From NCBI RefSeq assembly GCF_004335015.1, contig NZ_RQRU01000001.1, forward strand, positions 186,001-250,000: a stretch of 64,000 nucleotides of DNA. The letters are read 5' to 3'. This document shows, in pieces, positions 1 through 10,181 of the stretch. Below the pieces are notes generated by a model. That model saw nothing but the letters and a program-made list of their open reading frames with translations, was not told the origin of the DNA and ran no database searches. Position numbers and translations under genes: made by a program. The stretch is from Psychrobacter pygoscelis (GTDB taxonomy: Bacteria; Pseudomonadota; Gammaproteobacteria; Pseudomonadales; Moraxellaceae). Every line of letters begins with the position of its first letter. Within the stretch, counting starts at the first letter, position 1.

Positions 1-62
1 TAAAAAAGTAGCTCTGAATACATCAAGGCTACTTTTACTGTCTAAAGAGTCACTACTCAAGC

Positions 63-1712
63 TTAATCGCCGCTAACAATCTTTGGCGGCCCTTTGAGCA
101 GATGCTCATCCACAAACTCATTGGCAGAGTTATGTTCAGCCGACGCGTCAGTGATATAACGCTGCTGATTGCGATAGAGAATGAGCCTATCGCGCCCGAG
201 GCCTCTTAATAGCGCATACATCATCACTAAAATCACAATTGCAAACGGAAAACCTGCGACAATGGCTGCGGCTTGCAAGGCAGCTAACCCACCTGCAGCA
301 AGTAAAATAGCTGCAATAAGACCTTCAGTCGTCGCCCAAAACAATCGCTGAATCTTCGGCGGATTAGTGTCACCACCGGCAGTCAGCATATCAATAACGA
401 AACTTGCAGAGTCTGAGGAAGTCACGAACCATAGCATGATCATTACCACGATCAATAAGGTAATCGGCTTGGCTAACGGATAGTATTCAATTAGCTTAAA
501 GATAGCACTGCCACTATCGGCTTGGACGGCTTCAACCAGACCAGGACTTGCGATAAGAGGGTCTATCAGAGCTGCCAACTCCATATGTACGGCAACACCG
601 CCAAAGGTAGTAAACCAGAAGAATAAAATAGTCATGGGGATTAAAAGCACACCAAGCACAAACTCTCTGATAGTACGGCCACGACTGATACGCGCAATAA
701 ATACACCAACGAATGGCGACCAGCTTACCCACCATGCCCAATAAAATATAGTCCAGCTACTCTGCCAGTCAGTACCACTATACGACTCGCTCCAAAACCC
801 TAACGGCACGATCACTGATAGATAATTACCAATATTCTCTACAAAGCTATCGAAGATAAAGAGGGTCGGCCCTAAGATAACCATAAACCCAAGCAAGATA
901 CCAGTAAGGCCAATATTGATATCACTGAGACGCTTGATGCCTTTATCCAGTCCCATCATGACTGACATTGCAGCCAGTGCCGTAATAAAGGCGATCAAGG
1001 CAAATTGAACCTCTAAACTATTAGGAATAGCAAATAAGCTCTCAAGGCCTGAATTAATCTGCATGACACCAAGACCCAACGAGGTTACAACACCAAACAT
1101 CGTGCCAAATACCGCAAGAATATCAACCGTATGACCCCATGGACCATAGATCTTTTTGCCTAGGATCGGATATAGCGTAGAACGGATAGATAATGGTAGG
1201 CCACGACGAAAATGGAAATATGCCAAAGATAACGCTACGACAGTATAAAGCGCCCAAGCATGAAGCCCCCAATGCATAAAGGAGATATTCATCGCTTGCT
1301 TAGCTGACTCTACCGTCTCAGCCTCGCCCAGTGGCGGGGCCATATAATGGTACAGCGGCTCTGCTGTACCCCAATAGACCAAACCAATACCGATACCCGC
1401 TGAGAAGAGCATACCAATCCATGACAGGAGGCTATATTGCGGCTTCTCTGTCTGGTGGCCCAAGCGAATATCGCCATAACGACTCATGGCTAGATATAGA
1501 CACATAACCAGTGCTAAATTGACCAGAATAATGAAAAACCAGCCGAACTTATCAGTAATAAAGCCTTGTAAAAAACTAAATACCTCACCGGCAGCTTCAG
1601 TAAAAAACGTGCCGAAGATGATAAAGCCTACAATTAAAATGGTAGACACAATAAAAACGGGCTTACTCACCCGTGGAAAAGGTCCCAATCGACCTACTTT
1701 TACGTGATCCAT
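63..1712 (-). CDS. BCCT family betaine/choline/carnitine transporter
   Basis: Predicted inner-membrane secondary transporter that takes up quaternary ammonium compounds such as glycine betaine or choline with Na+ or H+, usually for osmoprotection. The 549 residues carry about twelve hydrophobic segments. The family glycine-rich segment GMLFSAGIGIGLVYWG lies at residues 100-115, and the tryptophan-rich WAWWVSWSPFVGVFIAR stretch follows in the second half. The length is typical of short-tailed BCCT carriers; the C-terminal tail is short and polar. The gene stands alone and is divergent from the phosphatase gene at 1938, with an AT-rich spacer between. The family is secure; betaine versus choline versus carnitine cannot be decided from sequence. 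Confidence 0.93.
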   Translation of the reverse strand: MDHVKVGRLGPFPRVSKPVFIVSTILIVGFIIFGTFFTEAAGEVFSFLQGFITDKFGWFFIILVNLALVMCLYLAMSRYGDIRLGHQTEKPQYSLLSWIGMLFSAGIGIGLVYWGTAEPLYHYMAPPLGEAETVESAKQAMNISFMHWGLHAWALYTVVALSLAYFHFRRGLPLSIRSTLYPILGKKIYGPWGHTVDILAVFGTMFGVVTSLGLGVMQINSGLESLFAIPNSLEVQFALIAFITALAAMSVMMGLDKGIKRLSDINIGLTGILLGFMVILGPTLFIFDSFVENIGNYLSVIVPLGFWSESYSGTDWQSSWTIFYWAWWVSWSPFVGVFIARISRGRTIREFVLGVLLIPMTILFFWFTTFGGVAVHMELAALIDPLIASPGLVEAVQADSGSAIFKLIEYYPLAKPITLLIVVMIMLWFVTSSDSASFVIDMLTAGGDTNPPKIQRLFWATTEGLIAAILLAAGGLAALQAAAIVAGFPFAIVILVMMYALLRGLGRDRLILYRNQQRYITDASAEHNSANEFVDEHLLKGPPKIVSGD

Positions 1713-1937
1713 AGTTATCCTATTGTTACTGATTGTAAAGGATAACTACCTTAACAAGATGTCAAACAATTATCAAATTATAGCTAAAAGTATTTTTTAA
1801 TATAATTTATTAAAACCCATAATAAAACCGTCAACTTTATTACGGTAGTGAAATACTATAAAATTAGCACTAAGCGATCAATCCAATGAAGAGCTAACTT
1901 ATCCGCGGATAAAACTCATAAAAAGACTGAGATTATA

Positions 1938-2624
1938 ATGCCTCGCACCTTTGCTATCGGCGATATTCATGGCTGCCTTTCGCTATTGAATACGCTTCTT
2001 GCTACGCTTAAGCCTATGCTTGATGACACCTTCATCTTTTTAGGCGATATGATAGACCGTGGGCCTGATAGTAAGGGGGTGATTGATCGTATTATAGCGT
2101 TAGAGAAATACTGCAATGTCATAGCCATCTGTGGCAATCATGAAGAGATGATGCTTGGCAGCCTAAACCAACCTGAGTATATAAAATACTGGCTTCGCTA
2201 TGGTGGTGATGCTGCTTTGGCGTCTTTTGGGCTTGTAGCTGAGGCCAGTAGCGTAAGCCAGATTCCAGTCAAATATAGACAGTGGCTAGGCAGCTTATTG
2301 GCTTATTTTGAGACTGACGATTTTATATTCTGTCACGCTTCTCCCAATCGCGGCACACCCATCGCCGCCCAGCAAGATGACTTAAGATGGCGAGTTTTAG
2401 ACAAACATGATGGTCGTCACCTCTCAGGAAAGACCATCATTTGTGGACACTCTGCCCAGCACAGTGGCAAGGTCTATCAGCAAGAAGGACTGGTTTGTAT
2501 CGATACTTTTGCTTATGGTGGTGGCAATCTCACTGCTTTAGAGCTTCTAAGTAAAACTTCCGCGCAGATATGGCAAGTTAGCGATCATACTGCCGCGCCA
2601 ACGCAGCAAAAGATAACCCTCTAA
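1938..2624 (+). CDS. Metallophosphoesterase, PPP (serine/threonine phosphatase-like) family
   Basis: Cytosolic metal-dependent phosphoesterase of 228 residues. The signature blocks are in order: GDIHG near residue 8, GDMIDRGPDS near residue 37, and GNHE near residue 68. A C-terminal GHSAQHSG histidine motif follows. These residues bind the two metal ions of PPP-type phosphatases, such as the bacterial PrpA/ApaH-like enzymes. The length fits the small bacterial PPP proteins rather than ApaH, which is longer. It is a single gene after a 225-nt AT-rich spacer. The substrate could be phosphoprotein or a nucleotide; it is unknown. Confidence 0.88.
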   Translation: MPRTFAIGDIHGCLSLLNTLLATLKPMLDDTFIFLGDMIDRGPDSKGVIDRIIALEKYCNVIAICGNHEEMMLGSLNQPEYIKYWLRYGGDAALASFGLVAEASSVSQIPVKYRQWLGSLLAYFETDDFIFCHASPNRGTPIAAQQDDLRWRVLDKHDGRHLSGKTIICGHSAQHSGKVYQQEGLVCIDTFAYGGGNLTALELLSKTSAQIWQVSDHTAAPTQQKITL

Positions 2625-3236
2625 GATAAAATAGCAAACACAGGCTTGATACTCTTAATCTGAATGGATCTAGAGTGCTATAGTGTTAAGACGAATAATC
2701 TTGCCTAAGTTTACCGTCATGTCTTGGATAGGGTCTTTTTTCTGCCGCTCGCCAGAGCTAATAAATAAATGATTGCCAGCAGGAGAAATAGCAACCGGTG
2801 ACTGTAGTGACTCGGTCCTGTCATTTTAGGTGACTGCTCCCAGATCCTTGATAACCTTGACGCCAAACCTATCACTACCGCCACCTGAGCCTGCCTCAAT
2901 ATAATTGCACAGCACATTACGATAACTCTATTTTATTTAGACTCGACTATAATTACACCCGCTAGCATCAGACTACTGAGCAAAGCTCGACCTTGACTGC
3001 GGTTTAACGCTATCGCTTGGTAGCTGCTGTTAATGTTCGTCATTATCTATGTACTCCCTACTATACTGCTCTATCTTCGATTACTGACTACTGCCCTACC
3101 TGTCTATAACCCTACCGATAACATTACTTATACAACTGTAGTTAATACCAACTCAGGAGTAGCCTTACTCAAAGCTAGGGGTTACTACTGTTATTGACTT
3201 TGTACCAAAGATGAAGCCTTATCAAACTCCACACCC
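2625..3236. other. Intergenic stretch with only tiny ORFs, possibly decayed sequence
   Basis: About 600 nt between the phosphatase gene and the clpB terminator. On the minus strand several short reading frames follow each other in different frames. One of 36 codons starts near 3042. Another fragment, ending near 2828, contains the residues SGGGSDRFGVKVIKDLGAV. A hydrophobic 35-codon frame ends at 2717. None has a convincing ribosome binding site. The pattern could be a decayed gene or chance. Confidence 0.3.
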
Positions 3237-3272
3237 AAAAAGCCCCTCACTTGCTTGAGCAAATGAGGGGCT
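3236..3272 (-). terminator. Rho-independent terminator of clpB
   Basis: Perfect inverted repeat AGCCCCTCA / TGAGGGGCT at 3241-3249 and 3264-3272. Read on the minus strand it is followed by a T run (3236-3240). It lies 60 nt after the clpB stop codon. Confidence 0.85.
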
Positions 3273-3331
3273 AAAAGAAAGAACCAATGGATAACTACCT
3301 CGTCATCATGACAAGATTTACTACAGATGAT

Positions 3332-5938
3332 TTAAGCTTTGCTAGTATCGACGCTTTTACTAAAGCTTAACTCATCATTGTCCGTGACATCGACCTTAAT
3401 AGTATCTCCTGCGATAAAGTCTCCTGCGAGAAGCTTCAATGACAACGGGTTCTCAATCTGTTGCTGGATAGCTCGTTTTAAAGGCCTTGCCCCATACACC
3501 GGATCATAACCCACAGCCACCAGCTTATTCATCGCATCAGGAGATAGCTTGATATCCATCTCCCGCTCTTGCAGGCGTTGACGCAGACGATCCAGCTGGA
3601 TATCGGCAATACCGGCCATCTGTGCCATACCAAGGGGATGGAAAACGACAATCTCATCAATGCGGTTGACGAATTCTGGACGGAAGTGTTGACCGACCGA
3701 CTCCATTACCGCCGCTTTAATCTCATCATACTCATCGCCCGCCATCTCTTGGATTTTGTGCGAGCCCAAATTACTGGTCATGATAATGACTGTATTTTTA
3801 AAGTCTACTACTCGGCCTTGCGAATCCGTCAAGCGGCCATCGTCGAGCACTTGCAGTAGAATGTTAAATACATCAGCGTGAGCCTTTTCGACCTCATCAA
3901 AGAGGATAACGCTATAAGGCTTACGGCGCACCGCTTCAGTTAGCGCCCCACCTTCTTCATAGCCGACATACCCTGGAGGCGCACCTACCAGACGACTGAC
4001 ACTGTGCTTCTCCATGTACTCACTCATATCGATGCGAATCATGGCATCTTCGCTATCAAATAAGAAGTTCGCTAGTGACTTGGTCAGCTCAGTCTTACCA
4101 ACACCTGTAGGTCCTAAGAATAAGAACGATCCAGAGGGTCGGTTAGGGTCTGATAAGCCGGCTCGGCTACGACGCACCGCATTAGCGACTGACTCGACCG
4201 CTTCATCTTGACCGATAACGCGCTCATGCAGCTTCTCTTCCATAGCAAGCATCTTGTCGCGCTCGCCTTGCAGCATCTTAGCCACTGGGATACCTGTTGC
4301 TGCACTAACCACTTCTGCGATCTCATTGTCAGTGACTTTATTACGCAAGAGCTTGATGCCTGAGCCTTCACCGGACTGCTCTTTTTGCTCGGCAAGATCA
4401 GACTCCGTGATGCGTTTTTCTAACTGCGGAATCGTCTCGTATTGCAGCTTAGACATCGTCTCATAATCGCCTTCGCGGCTGGCCTTATCGTAAGCAATAC
4501 GTGCTTTATCCAGCTCATCTTTGAGCTGCTGGCTGCCTTTGACCAATGCTTTCTCAGCCTGCCAGATCTCGTTCAGATCCGCATACTCTTTTTCAATCTC
4601 GGCAATCTGCTCATCGAGCACTTTTAGCTCGGCTTTCGCGCCCGCATCTTCCTCATTCTTCAATACTTCACGCTGCATTTTAAGCTGAATGAGCCTGCTG
4701 TCGAGCTTACCTAGTGCTTCAGGCTTGCTGTCCATCTCCATTCGCAGTCGGCTAGCCGCCTCATCGACTAAGTCAATCGCCTTATCTGGAAGCTTACGAT
4801 CCGTAATATAGCGATGACTCATTCGCGCTGCCGCAATAATGGCGCTGTCTTGAATATCGACACCGTGATGCAGCTCATAGCGCTCTTTTAGACCGCGAAG
4901 GATAGCAATGGTATCTTCTACGCTAGGCTCATCGACCAATACTTTTTGGAAGCGGCGTTCAAGAGCGGCATCCTTTTCGATATATTGGCGATACTCATCT
5001 AGAGTCGTTGCGCCGACGCAATGTAGCTCACCGCGAGCCAAGGCAGGCTTGAGCATATTACCCGCGTCCATCGCCCCATCAGATTTACCTGCACCGACCA
5101 TCGTATGCAGCTCATCGATGAATAAGATAACATTGCCCTCTTGCTTGGCTAGGTCATTTAAGACGCCTTTGAGTCGCTCTTCAAACTCACCACGGAACTT
5201 AGCACCAGCAATCAGTGCGCCCAAATCTAATGACAGTACTTCTTTATGACGCAGTCCTTCTGGCACATCACCGTTGATAATCTTTTGCGCTAAGCCCTCA
5301 ACGATAGCCGTCTTACCGACACCTGGCTCACCAATAAGTACAGGGTTGTTTTTGGTACGGCGAGATAGCACTTGAATGGTACGGCGGATCTCTTCATCAC
5401 GGCCAATAACCGGATCAAGCTTACCCATCTCAGCTCGTTCCGTTAGGTTGATGGTGTATTTGTTGAGCGCATCACGCTGATCTTCAGCATTTTGACTGTT
5501 CACTTTCTGATTACCTCTTAGCTGTTCTATAACTGCTTTTAGCTTATCCGCAGTCACCCCAGCCTCGCTAAATATCTTTTTGGTATCTCCTTGCTCAGCC
5601 AAGGCCAGTAACACCCATTCGGTAGCGATAAAGTCATCACCTGCTTTTTGCGCTTGGCGATCAGCAAGGTTTAAAATTTTGACTGAGCTTGGGTTTAAGC
5701 TGACATCGCCTGTAGGATTGGCAATAGTGGCTTGCGAGTCTAAAGCCTTTGCCACGCCATTTTTCAGCGCCGGGATACTGCCGCCCGCTTGCTGGCAAAT
5801 TGAGATATTGGCTTCATCTTCGAGCAATACAGCCATTAAATGTACTGGATCAATACCAGTATGATCGCGTCCGATAGCCAAGCTTTGTGCTTGCTGAACC
5901 GCCGCTTGCAACTTCTGAGTAAACTTTTCAAATCTCAT
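3332..5938 (-). CDS. clpB: ATP-dependent disaggregase ClpB (Hsp100)
   Basis: Cytosolic hexameric AAA+ chaperone that, with DnaK, pulls polypeptides out of aggregates after heat stress. The 868 residues show the N-terminal Clp repeat domain (1-150), first AAA+ domain with Walker A GEPGVGKT at 203-210, the long charged coiled-coil middle domain (about 410-530), and second AAA+ domain with GPTGVGKT near residue 610 and Walker [11 protein letters not shown]. Length and order match full-length ClpB. No IGF/IGL ClpP-binding loop was noticed, as expected for ClpB. I saw no clear sigma-32 promoter upstream. A strong terminator follows at 3236-3272, so it is probably monocistronic. Confidence 0.98.
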   Translation of the reverse strand: MRFEKFTQKLQAAVQQAQSLAIGRDHTGIDPVHLMAVLLEDEANISICQQAGGSIPALKNGVAKALDSQATIANPTGDVSLNPSSVKILNLADRQAQKAGDDFIATEWVLLALAEQGDTKKIFSEAGVTADKLKAVIEQLRGNQKVNSQNAEDQRDALNKYTINLTERAEMGKLDPVIGRDEEIRRTIQVLSRRTKNNPVLIGEPGVGKTAIVEGLAQKIINGDVPEGLRHKEVLSLDLGALIAGAKFRGEFEERLKGVLNDLAKQEGNVILFIDELHTMVGAGKSDGAMDAGNMLKPALARGELHCVGATTLDEYRQYIEKDAALERRFQKVLVDEPSVEDTIAILRGLKERYELHHGVDIQDSAIIAAARMSHRYITDRKLPDKAIDLVDEAASRLRMEMDSKPEALGKLDSRLIQLKMQREVLKNEEDAGAKAELKVLDEQIAEIEKEYADLNEIWQAEKALVKGSQQLKDELDKARIAYDKASREGDYETMSKLQYETIPQLEKRITESDLAEQKEQSGEGSGIKLLRNKVTDNEIAEVVSAATGIPVAKMLQGERDKMLAMEEKLHERVIGQDEAVESVANAVRRSRAGLSDPNRPSGSFLFLGPTGVGKTELTKSLANFLFDSEDAMIRIDMSEYMEKHSVSRLVGAPPGYVGYEEGGALTEAVRRKPYSVILFDEVEKAHADVFNILLQVLDDGRLTDSQGRVVDFKNTVIIMTSNLGSHKIQEMAGDEYDEIKAAVMESVGQHFRPEFVNRIDEIVVFHPLGMAQMAGIADIQLDRLRQRLQEREMDIKLSPDAMNKLVAVGYDPVYGARPLKRAIQQQIENPLSLKLLAGDFIAGDTIKVDVTDNDELSFSKSVDTSKA

Positions 5939-6343
5939 ATTTATGTCCTTTTATAATTGGTATTAGGCAGCTTTGATAAAACAATTTACGTCAATTCCCA
6001 ATTGATAATAACGTGATTGTCATTATCGCTACCGCCTTGTCTTGTTCTTTATATGTGGTTACTATGTTATTAATTCAAGTAAATTTCAAAAATATTATTT
6101 ATTGTCAATTATTAAATATTACTTACTAGTCACAGCCTATATTTAGAGAATCTGGCAATTATAGCAGTGTCTATTTTATGCCTTATTATGCATAAAAATA
6201 CGATAACTTATTGGCTTGCTACTTGAACTGATAATAAGAACGCCTTGGCAACATTTCAAGTTACCAAGGCACTAAGTGTTAAAACAGACTCTAGGACAGA
6301 GCCTAACTAGCCCATCAGCCTTTTGCCCATCTTGCTGCCTGTC
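5939..6343. other. AT-rich intergenic region upstream of clpB
   Basis: About 400 nt carrying the clpB promoter region and the end of the L,D-transpeptidase transcript. Apart from the hairpin at 6242-6270 I see no gene. I looked for a CTTGAA/CCCCAT heat-shock promoter and found no good match. Confidence 0.5.
6242..6270 (-). terminator. Stem-loop after the L,D-transpeptidase gene, possible terminator
   Basis: Hairpin GCCTTGG-c-AAC / GTT-a-CCAAGGC (10 bp, 7-nt loop), 74 nt after the transpeptidase stop. The T run on the minus strand is weak, so termination is only likely. Confidence 0.45.
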
Positions 6344-6976
6344 CTACCATTCAATCTCAATAGGTGTGCCTATCTTCACCGCGGCCATAATCTCATCCAT
6401 CTCCTCATTGGTAACGGCAATACAACCATCCGTCCAATCATGCTGCTGGTAATAGTCAGTTAGCCCCTCAAAACCATTCATCTGACCATGAATCATAATC
6501 GCCCCACCTGGAGGTTTACCTAATGCCTTAGCGTGAGCAATATCCTGCTCATTGGGGTAGCTGATATGAATGGAGCGATAGGCAATAGAGTTCTCATTTT
6601 TGTAATCTAAGGTGTAGATGCCTTCAGGGGTACGCTCATCGCCTTCAAACTGCTTGTGCCCTTTGGGGTTATCACCGAGAGCGATATGATAGCTACGGAT
6701 AACTTTATCGTCGCTCAATAGCTGCATGGTGCGTGAAGACTTATCCACAAACACTCTATCTATCTGTACTGTATCGAGCGCGATGCTATTGTCTATTCCA
6801 TCATTTAGCTCAACAGGCCCAATAGGATTAAAAAGACCAGAGTGATTAGAGATGGTAAGCGGTTGATAATAGCGCCAAGCTATAAACACCGCTACCAATA
6901 GCATCATGATGACAAAGCACCAATAGCACTTATTAATAAAGGGCTTAACTGGATTTTTGCTAGGTGTCTTATTCAA
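6344..6976 (-). CDS. L,D-transpeptidase (YkuD family), membrane-anchored
   Basis: Periplasmic enzyme expected to form 3-3 peptidoglycan cross-links or attach proteins to peptidoglycan. The 210 residues start with a polar stretch and one hydrophobic segment (about 19-36) that acts as a signal anchor. The YkuD catalytic block is clear: HG at 163-164 and TDGCIAV at 182-188, with Cys185 the likely nucleophile. There is no peptidoglycan-binding (LysM) domain, so this is one of the small YkuD proteins. The final residues VKIGTPIEIEW are typical of this subgroup. The gene stands alone. Confidence 0.92.
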   Translation of the reverse strand: MNKTPSKNPVKPFINKCYWCFVIMMLLVAVFIAWRYYQPLTISNHSGLFNPIGPVELNDGIDNSIALDTVQIDRVFVDKSSRTMQLLSDDKVIRSYHIALGDNPKGHKQFEGDERTPEGIYTLDYKNENSIAYRSIHISYPNEQDIAHAKALGKPPGGAIMIHGQMNGFEGLTDYYQQHDWTDGCIAVTNEEMDEIMAAVKIGTPIEIEW

Positions 6977-7133
6977 CGGTATCTCACTTCTACTTTACCT
7001 TATTATTAAGACCAATCTTGTCAAAAAAGCGTGCAAATAAGGCGCAAATTAGATGAAAATTCTATGAACTAAATGCTTTTATACCAATACCAGCGCGCCA
7101 ATCGTGTCAGATGAATTCTAGACACTCATAACC

Positions 7134-7163
7134 CAAAAAAGCACCTGACGGATGCCAAGTGCT
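7134..7163 (-). terminator. Rho-independent terminator of the SDR gene
   Basis: On the minus strand AGCACTTG pairs with CAGGTGCT (8 bp, one G-U), and a run of six T follows (7134-7139). It lies 86 nt after the SDR stop codon. Confidence 0.8.
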
Positions 7164-7248
7164 CACTACTTATATTTAAACCGCTAAGACAGTATTTTCA
7201 CAGCTTAGGTAGACCGTAAGTTTGTTAAATGTCTGCTCAAGCCGCGCC

Positions 7249-8025
7249 TTAGGTCATACGAATGGCACCATCTAAGCGAATTACTTCACCGTTTAGATAG
7301 CCATTACTAACGATATGGGTGATGAGCTGGCCGAACTCTTGCGGCGCGCCTAAACGTTTGGGGTAAGGGACGCTAGCCTCAAGCTGCTCTTTTGCCTTCT
7401 CGGGTAAGCTCTCCATCATAGGGGTGTTAAAGATACCAGGCGCGACTGTCATGACGCGGATACCATGACGGGTAAGCTCACGAGCAAGGGGCAAATTCAA
7501 GCCAACGACGCCTGATTTAGAAGAGGCATAGCTGCCCTGACCCACTTGCCCATCGTAAGCAGCTACTGAGGCGGTATTGATAATCACCCCTTGGTCTTGA
7601 TTGGCAGGACCGCCATCTGCAGCGACACGCTTGGCGATACTGGCTGCGACCAATCTAGCGACGTTAAAAGTACCGACTAGGTTGACCTGAATGCCTTTGT
7701 TAAATTGGCCTAAATCTGCAGGATTATTATCGCGGTCTAGCAGCTTTTGTACGATGGCAATACCCGCGCAGTTTACCGAACCATGTAAGCCGCCAAAGTC
7801 TTGCTCGGCTAAGCTTACGGCTGCTTGAACGTCCTCTTCACTGGTGACATCACAGCGCACAAAGCGCGCTTGTCCGCCCAGCTCATCTGCTAGTGCTTCA
7901 CCTTTATCTGAATTAAGATCAGCAATAATTACATTGCCGCCTGCCGCTATTAGCTCACGAGTTGAGGCTTCACCCAACCCAGAAGCGCCACCCGTAACGA
8001 TAAATGTCTTTCCTTGAATCTGCAT
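7249..8025 (-). CDS. SDR-family 3-hydroxyacyl-CoA dehydrogenase (type II, HSD17B10-like)
   Basis: NAD-dependent short-chain dehydrogenase of 258 residues. TGGASGLG at 11-18 is the cofactor-binding turn and NCAG lies near residue 85. The catalytic triad is Ser153, Tyr166 and Lys170 (in YASSK). The insert after NCAG (LLDRDNNPADLGQFNKGIQVNL) and the TPMMESLPEKAK segment resemble human HSD17B10 and bacterial 3-hydroxy-2-methylbutyryl-CoA dehydrogenases. This suggests oxidation of short or branched 3-hydroxyacyl-CoA. The acyl-CoA synthetase gene lies 270 nt upstream on the same strand, which supports a fatty or branched-chain acid role. The exact substrate is inferred. Confidence 0.85.
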   Translation of the reverse strand: MQIQGKTFIVTGGASGLGEASTRELIAAGGNVIIADLNSDKGEALADELGGQARFVRCDVTSEEDVQAAVSLAEQDFGGLHGSVNCAGIAIVQKLLDRDNNPADLGQFNKGIQVNLVGTFNVARLVAASIAKRVAADGGPANQDQGVIINTASVAAYDGQVGQGSYASSKSGVVGLNLPLARELTRHGIRVMTVAPGIFNTPMMESLPEKAKEQLEASVPYPKRLGAPQEFGQLITHIVSNGYLNGEVIRLDGAIRMT

Positions 8026-8294
8026 AAACAGTCCTTTTCATTAGATTTATAAATTTTAAATGCTTTTATAGTGCCAATATCGGTTTAGCTTATAGCTCTC
8101 AAATACCAACGGATTAACCTTATTGGTTAAAAGAGGGCTATTTGCTGAATATCAATCTAACTTTCAAAGCCATTATGACCTATCCTAATTAGTGAAACAA
8201 TATAGGTAAGTCACAGTAAAACCGTAACCTCATTACACCCAAGATTTATCTCATCATTAACTTTAACCATATTATCCTGCCTACCACTGCCTTA

Positions 8295-10010
8295 TCAGCC
8301 TTGACGCAATAAAAACCGTTGGGTCTTGCCGCTCGGTGTCTTAGGCAGCGCATCGACAAATTCAATATGACGCGGATAGGCATGTGCTGATAAGCGCTCA
8401 TGCACCAAGGATTTAATCTCTTGCGCAATTTGGTCATTGCCCTTCACGCCCGGCTTTAGGACCACAAACGATTTTATCACCTGACCACGCACCTCATCTG
8501 GCACCCCGACCGCTGCAGACTCTGCGACGGCGTCATGCTCCATCACGCAATTCTCCACGTCGGTAGGACCGACGCGATATCCTGCGGTAATAATAATGTC
8601 ATCATCACGGCCCGCGAACCAATAACTGCCATCGCTATGGCGCTCTACGACATCACCGGTGAGATAATAGTCATCATAGAACGGGTTTTTCTCATTCCAG
8701 CTATAGCCGGTAAAATAAAACGCAGGCGACTGGCTAATAACAACCGCCAATTGCCCTTGCTCCCCATCTGCCACCTCATTCATATCATCATCCAATACTA
8801 CGAGGGTATGACCTGGCAGCGGCACACCCATAGACCCTGTGGGCGCTTCGTGCGTCAACGCATGGTGCACGCAGCACGTCATCCCCGTCTCGGTCTGACC
8901 ATATTGGTCGCAGACTCGGCAGCCTAGATGACTGATCACCCAGCTGACCACTTCGGTATTGAGCGTCTCGCCTGCCGAGTTGGCCACGCGTAGTGATAGC
9001 TTATCGGTATTGCCATCGAAGACGCCGCTGGACTTCATCATGCGAAAAGCGGTGGGTGATGAAGCGAGGTTGGTGATGCCATGACGAACCATAAAATCAA
9101 AGACATTCTGCGCGTCAAATCCGGCTTCATTAAAGTAGGTAGTCATGCCCATGAGCAGTGGCCCTGTTATCGCATAATATAAGCCATACGCCCAGCCAGG
9201 ATCTGCCATATTCCAATAATGGTCTTCTTCTCGAAGGTCGATGGCATAGCGCATATAGAGGTAAAATGCTGGTAAGGCAGCTAGAGGGATACTAACGCCT
9301 TTGGACTTGCCGACCGTACCCGAGGTAAACATCTGCAAAAAGGGGTCATTTGGTGATAAAAGTACGATCTCACAGCTACTAGATTGTTGCTGGGATAACT
9401 CGTGGTAGTCGTCATCGCTACACTTCTCTTGAGCGTTATCTTTGGATGCGCTGCGCTCCGCTGCCGTCGAGACTAGCACGATCTTAACGGGCGTTTGCGT
9501 ATCTGCAAATTTGTGCCGATTGGCAGCATTGGTGAAGACCACTTTGGTCTGCGCTTTATTCAATCGATAGTCAATGGACTCGACGCCAAAGGCAGTAAAT
9601 AGCGGCTGATAGACTGCCCCTAGCCGCCAAGTCGCTAAGACAATCGTCAGCAGCTCTGGAGTCCGTGGTAGCATCGTCGCTACTCTATCACCTGCTACTA
9701 CGCCATAGGACTTTAGTAGGTTAGCGACCTTACCACTTTGCTCAGCCAACTCATTAAAGGTGAGCTTGGTGACATTACCGTGAGTATCTTCGTGTACCAG
9801 TGCAACCTTATCGCCTAAGCCATCACGGACATGACGGCCACAGCAAGCTTGGTAGGCATTAGAACTATCGTCTGTGTGCTCACCAAATATTTCTTTGAGC
9901 AAAGCATCTTGACTATAGTTTTGATAATAGTCTTGGTAGTCTTGAACGTGAGGGTCAGAAGATGTGGGAGATGAATTCGCAGTCGGCATACTGCCTGATA
10001 TCATGGTCAT
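8295..10010 (-). CDS. AMP-forming acyl-CoA synthetase
   Basis: ANL-superfamily ligase that activates a carboxylic acid to its CoA thioester via an acyl-adenylate. The 571 residues contain the P-loop-like motif MFTSGTVGKSKGV near residue 229, the YGQTETG adenine-binding motif near residue 374, YLTGD near residue 458, and the C-terminal PKTPSGKTQR block with the catalytic lysine. The overall style resembles medium-chain or acetyl-CoA-synthetase-like enzymes. The chosen start has AAGGAAT about 9 nt upstream. The SDR dehydrogenase gene follows on the same strand. The preferred acid is unknown. Confidence 0.9.
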   Translation of the reverse strand: MTMISGSMPTANSSPTSSDPHVQDYQDYYQNYSQDALLKEIFGEHTDDSSNAYQACCGRHVRDGLGDKVALVHEDTHGNVTKLTFNELAEQSGKVANLLKSYGVVAGDRVATMLPRTPELLTIVLATWRLGAVYQPLFTAFGVESIDYRLNKAQTKVVFTNAANRHKFADTQTPVKIVLVSTAAERSASKDNAQEKCSDDDYHELSQQQSSSCEIVLLSPNDPFLQMFTSGTVGKSKGVSIPLAALPAFYLYMRYAIDLREEDHYWNMADPGWAYGLYYAITGPLLMGMTTYFNEAGFDAQNVFDFMVRHGITNLASSPTAFRMMKSSGVFDGNTDKLSLRVANSAGETLNTEVVSWVISHLGCRVCDQYGQTETGMTCCVHHALTHEAPTGSMGVPLPGHTLVVLDDDMNEVADGEQGQLAVVISQSPAFYFTGYSWNEKNPFYDDYYLTGDVVERHSDGSYWFAGRDDDIIITAGYRVGPTDVENCVMEHDAVAESAAVGVPDEVRGQVIKSFVVLKPGVKGNDQIAQEIKSLVHERLSAHAYPRHIEFVDALPKTPSGKTQRFLLRQG

Positions 10011-10181
10011 AATCGCTATTCCTTTAGCTGATAATTGATGTCCTGATATTATTACCCTATTTATCTTAGTATTTCAATACATAATGTATCGTTATTAACA
10101 AATACTTAGAATTTATTGTCTCCTTTTCGTTGGCTAATCGATTGTATACACTGATATTGACTAATATTTACTGGCAATCAG

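Noticed and set aside
2717..2917. 66-codon minus-strand ORF with a hydrophobic end
   Set aside because: No ribosome binding site for the full frame and no recognisable family; only noted as possible debris.
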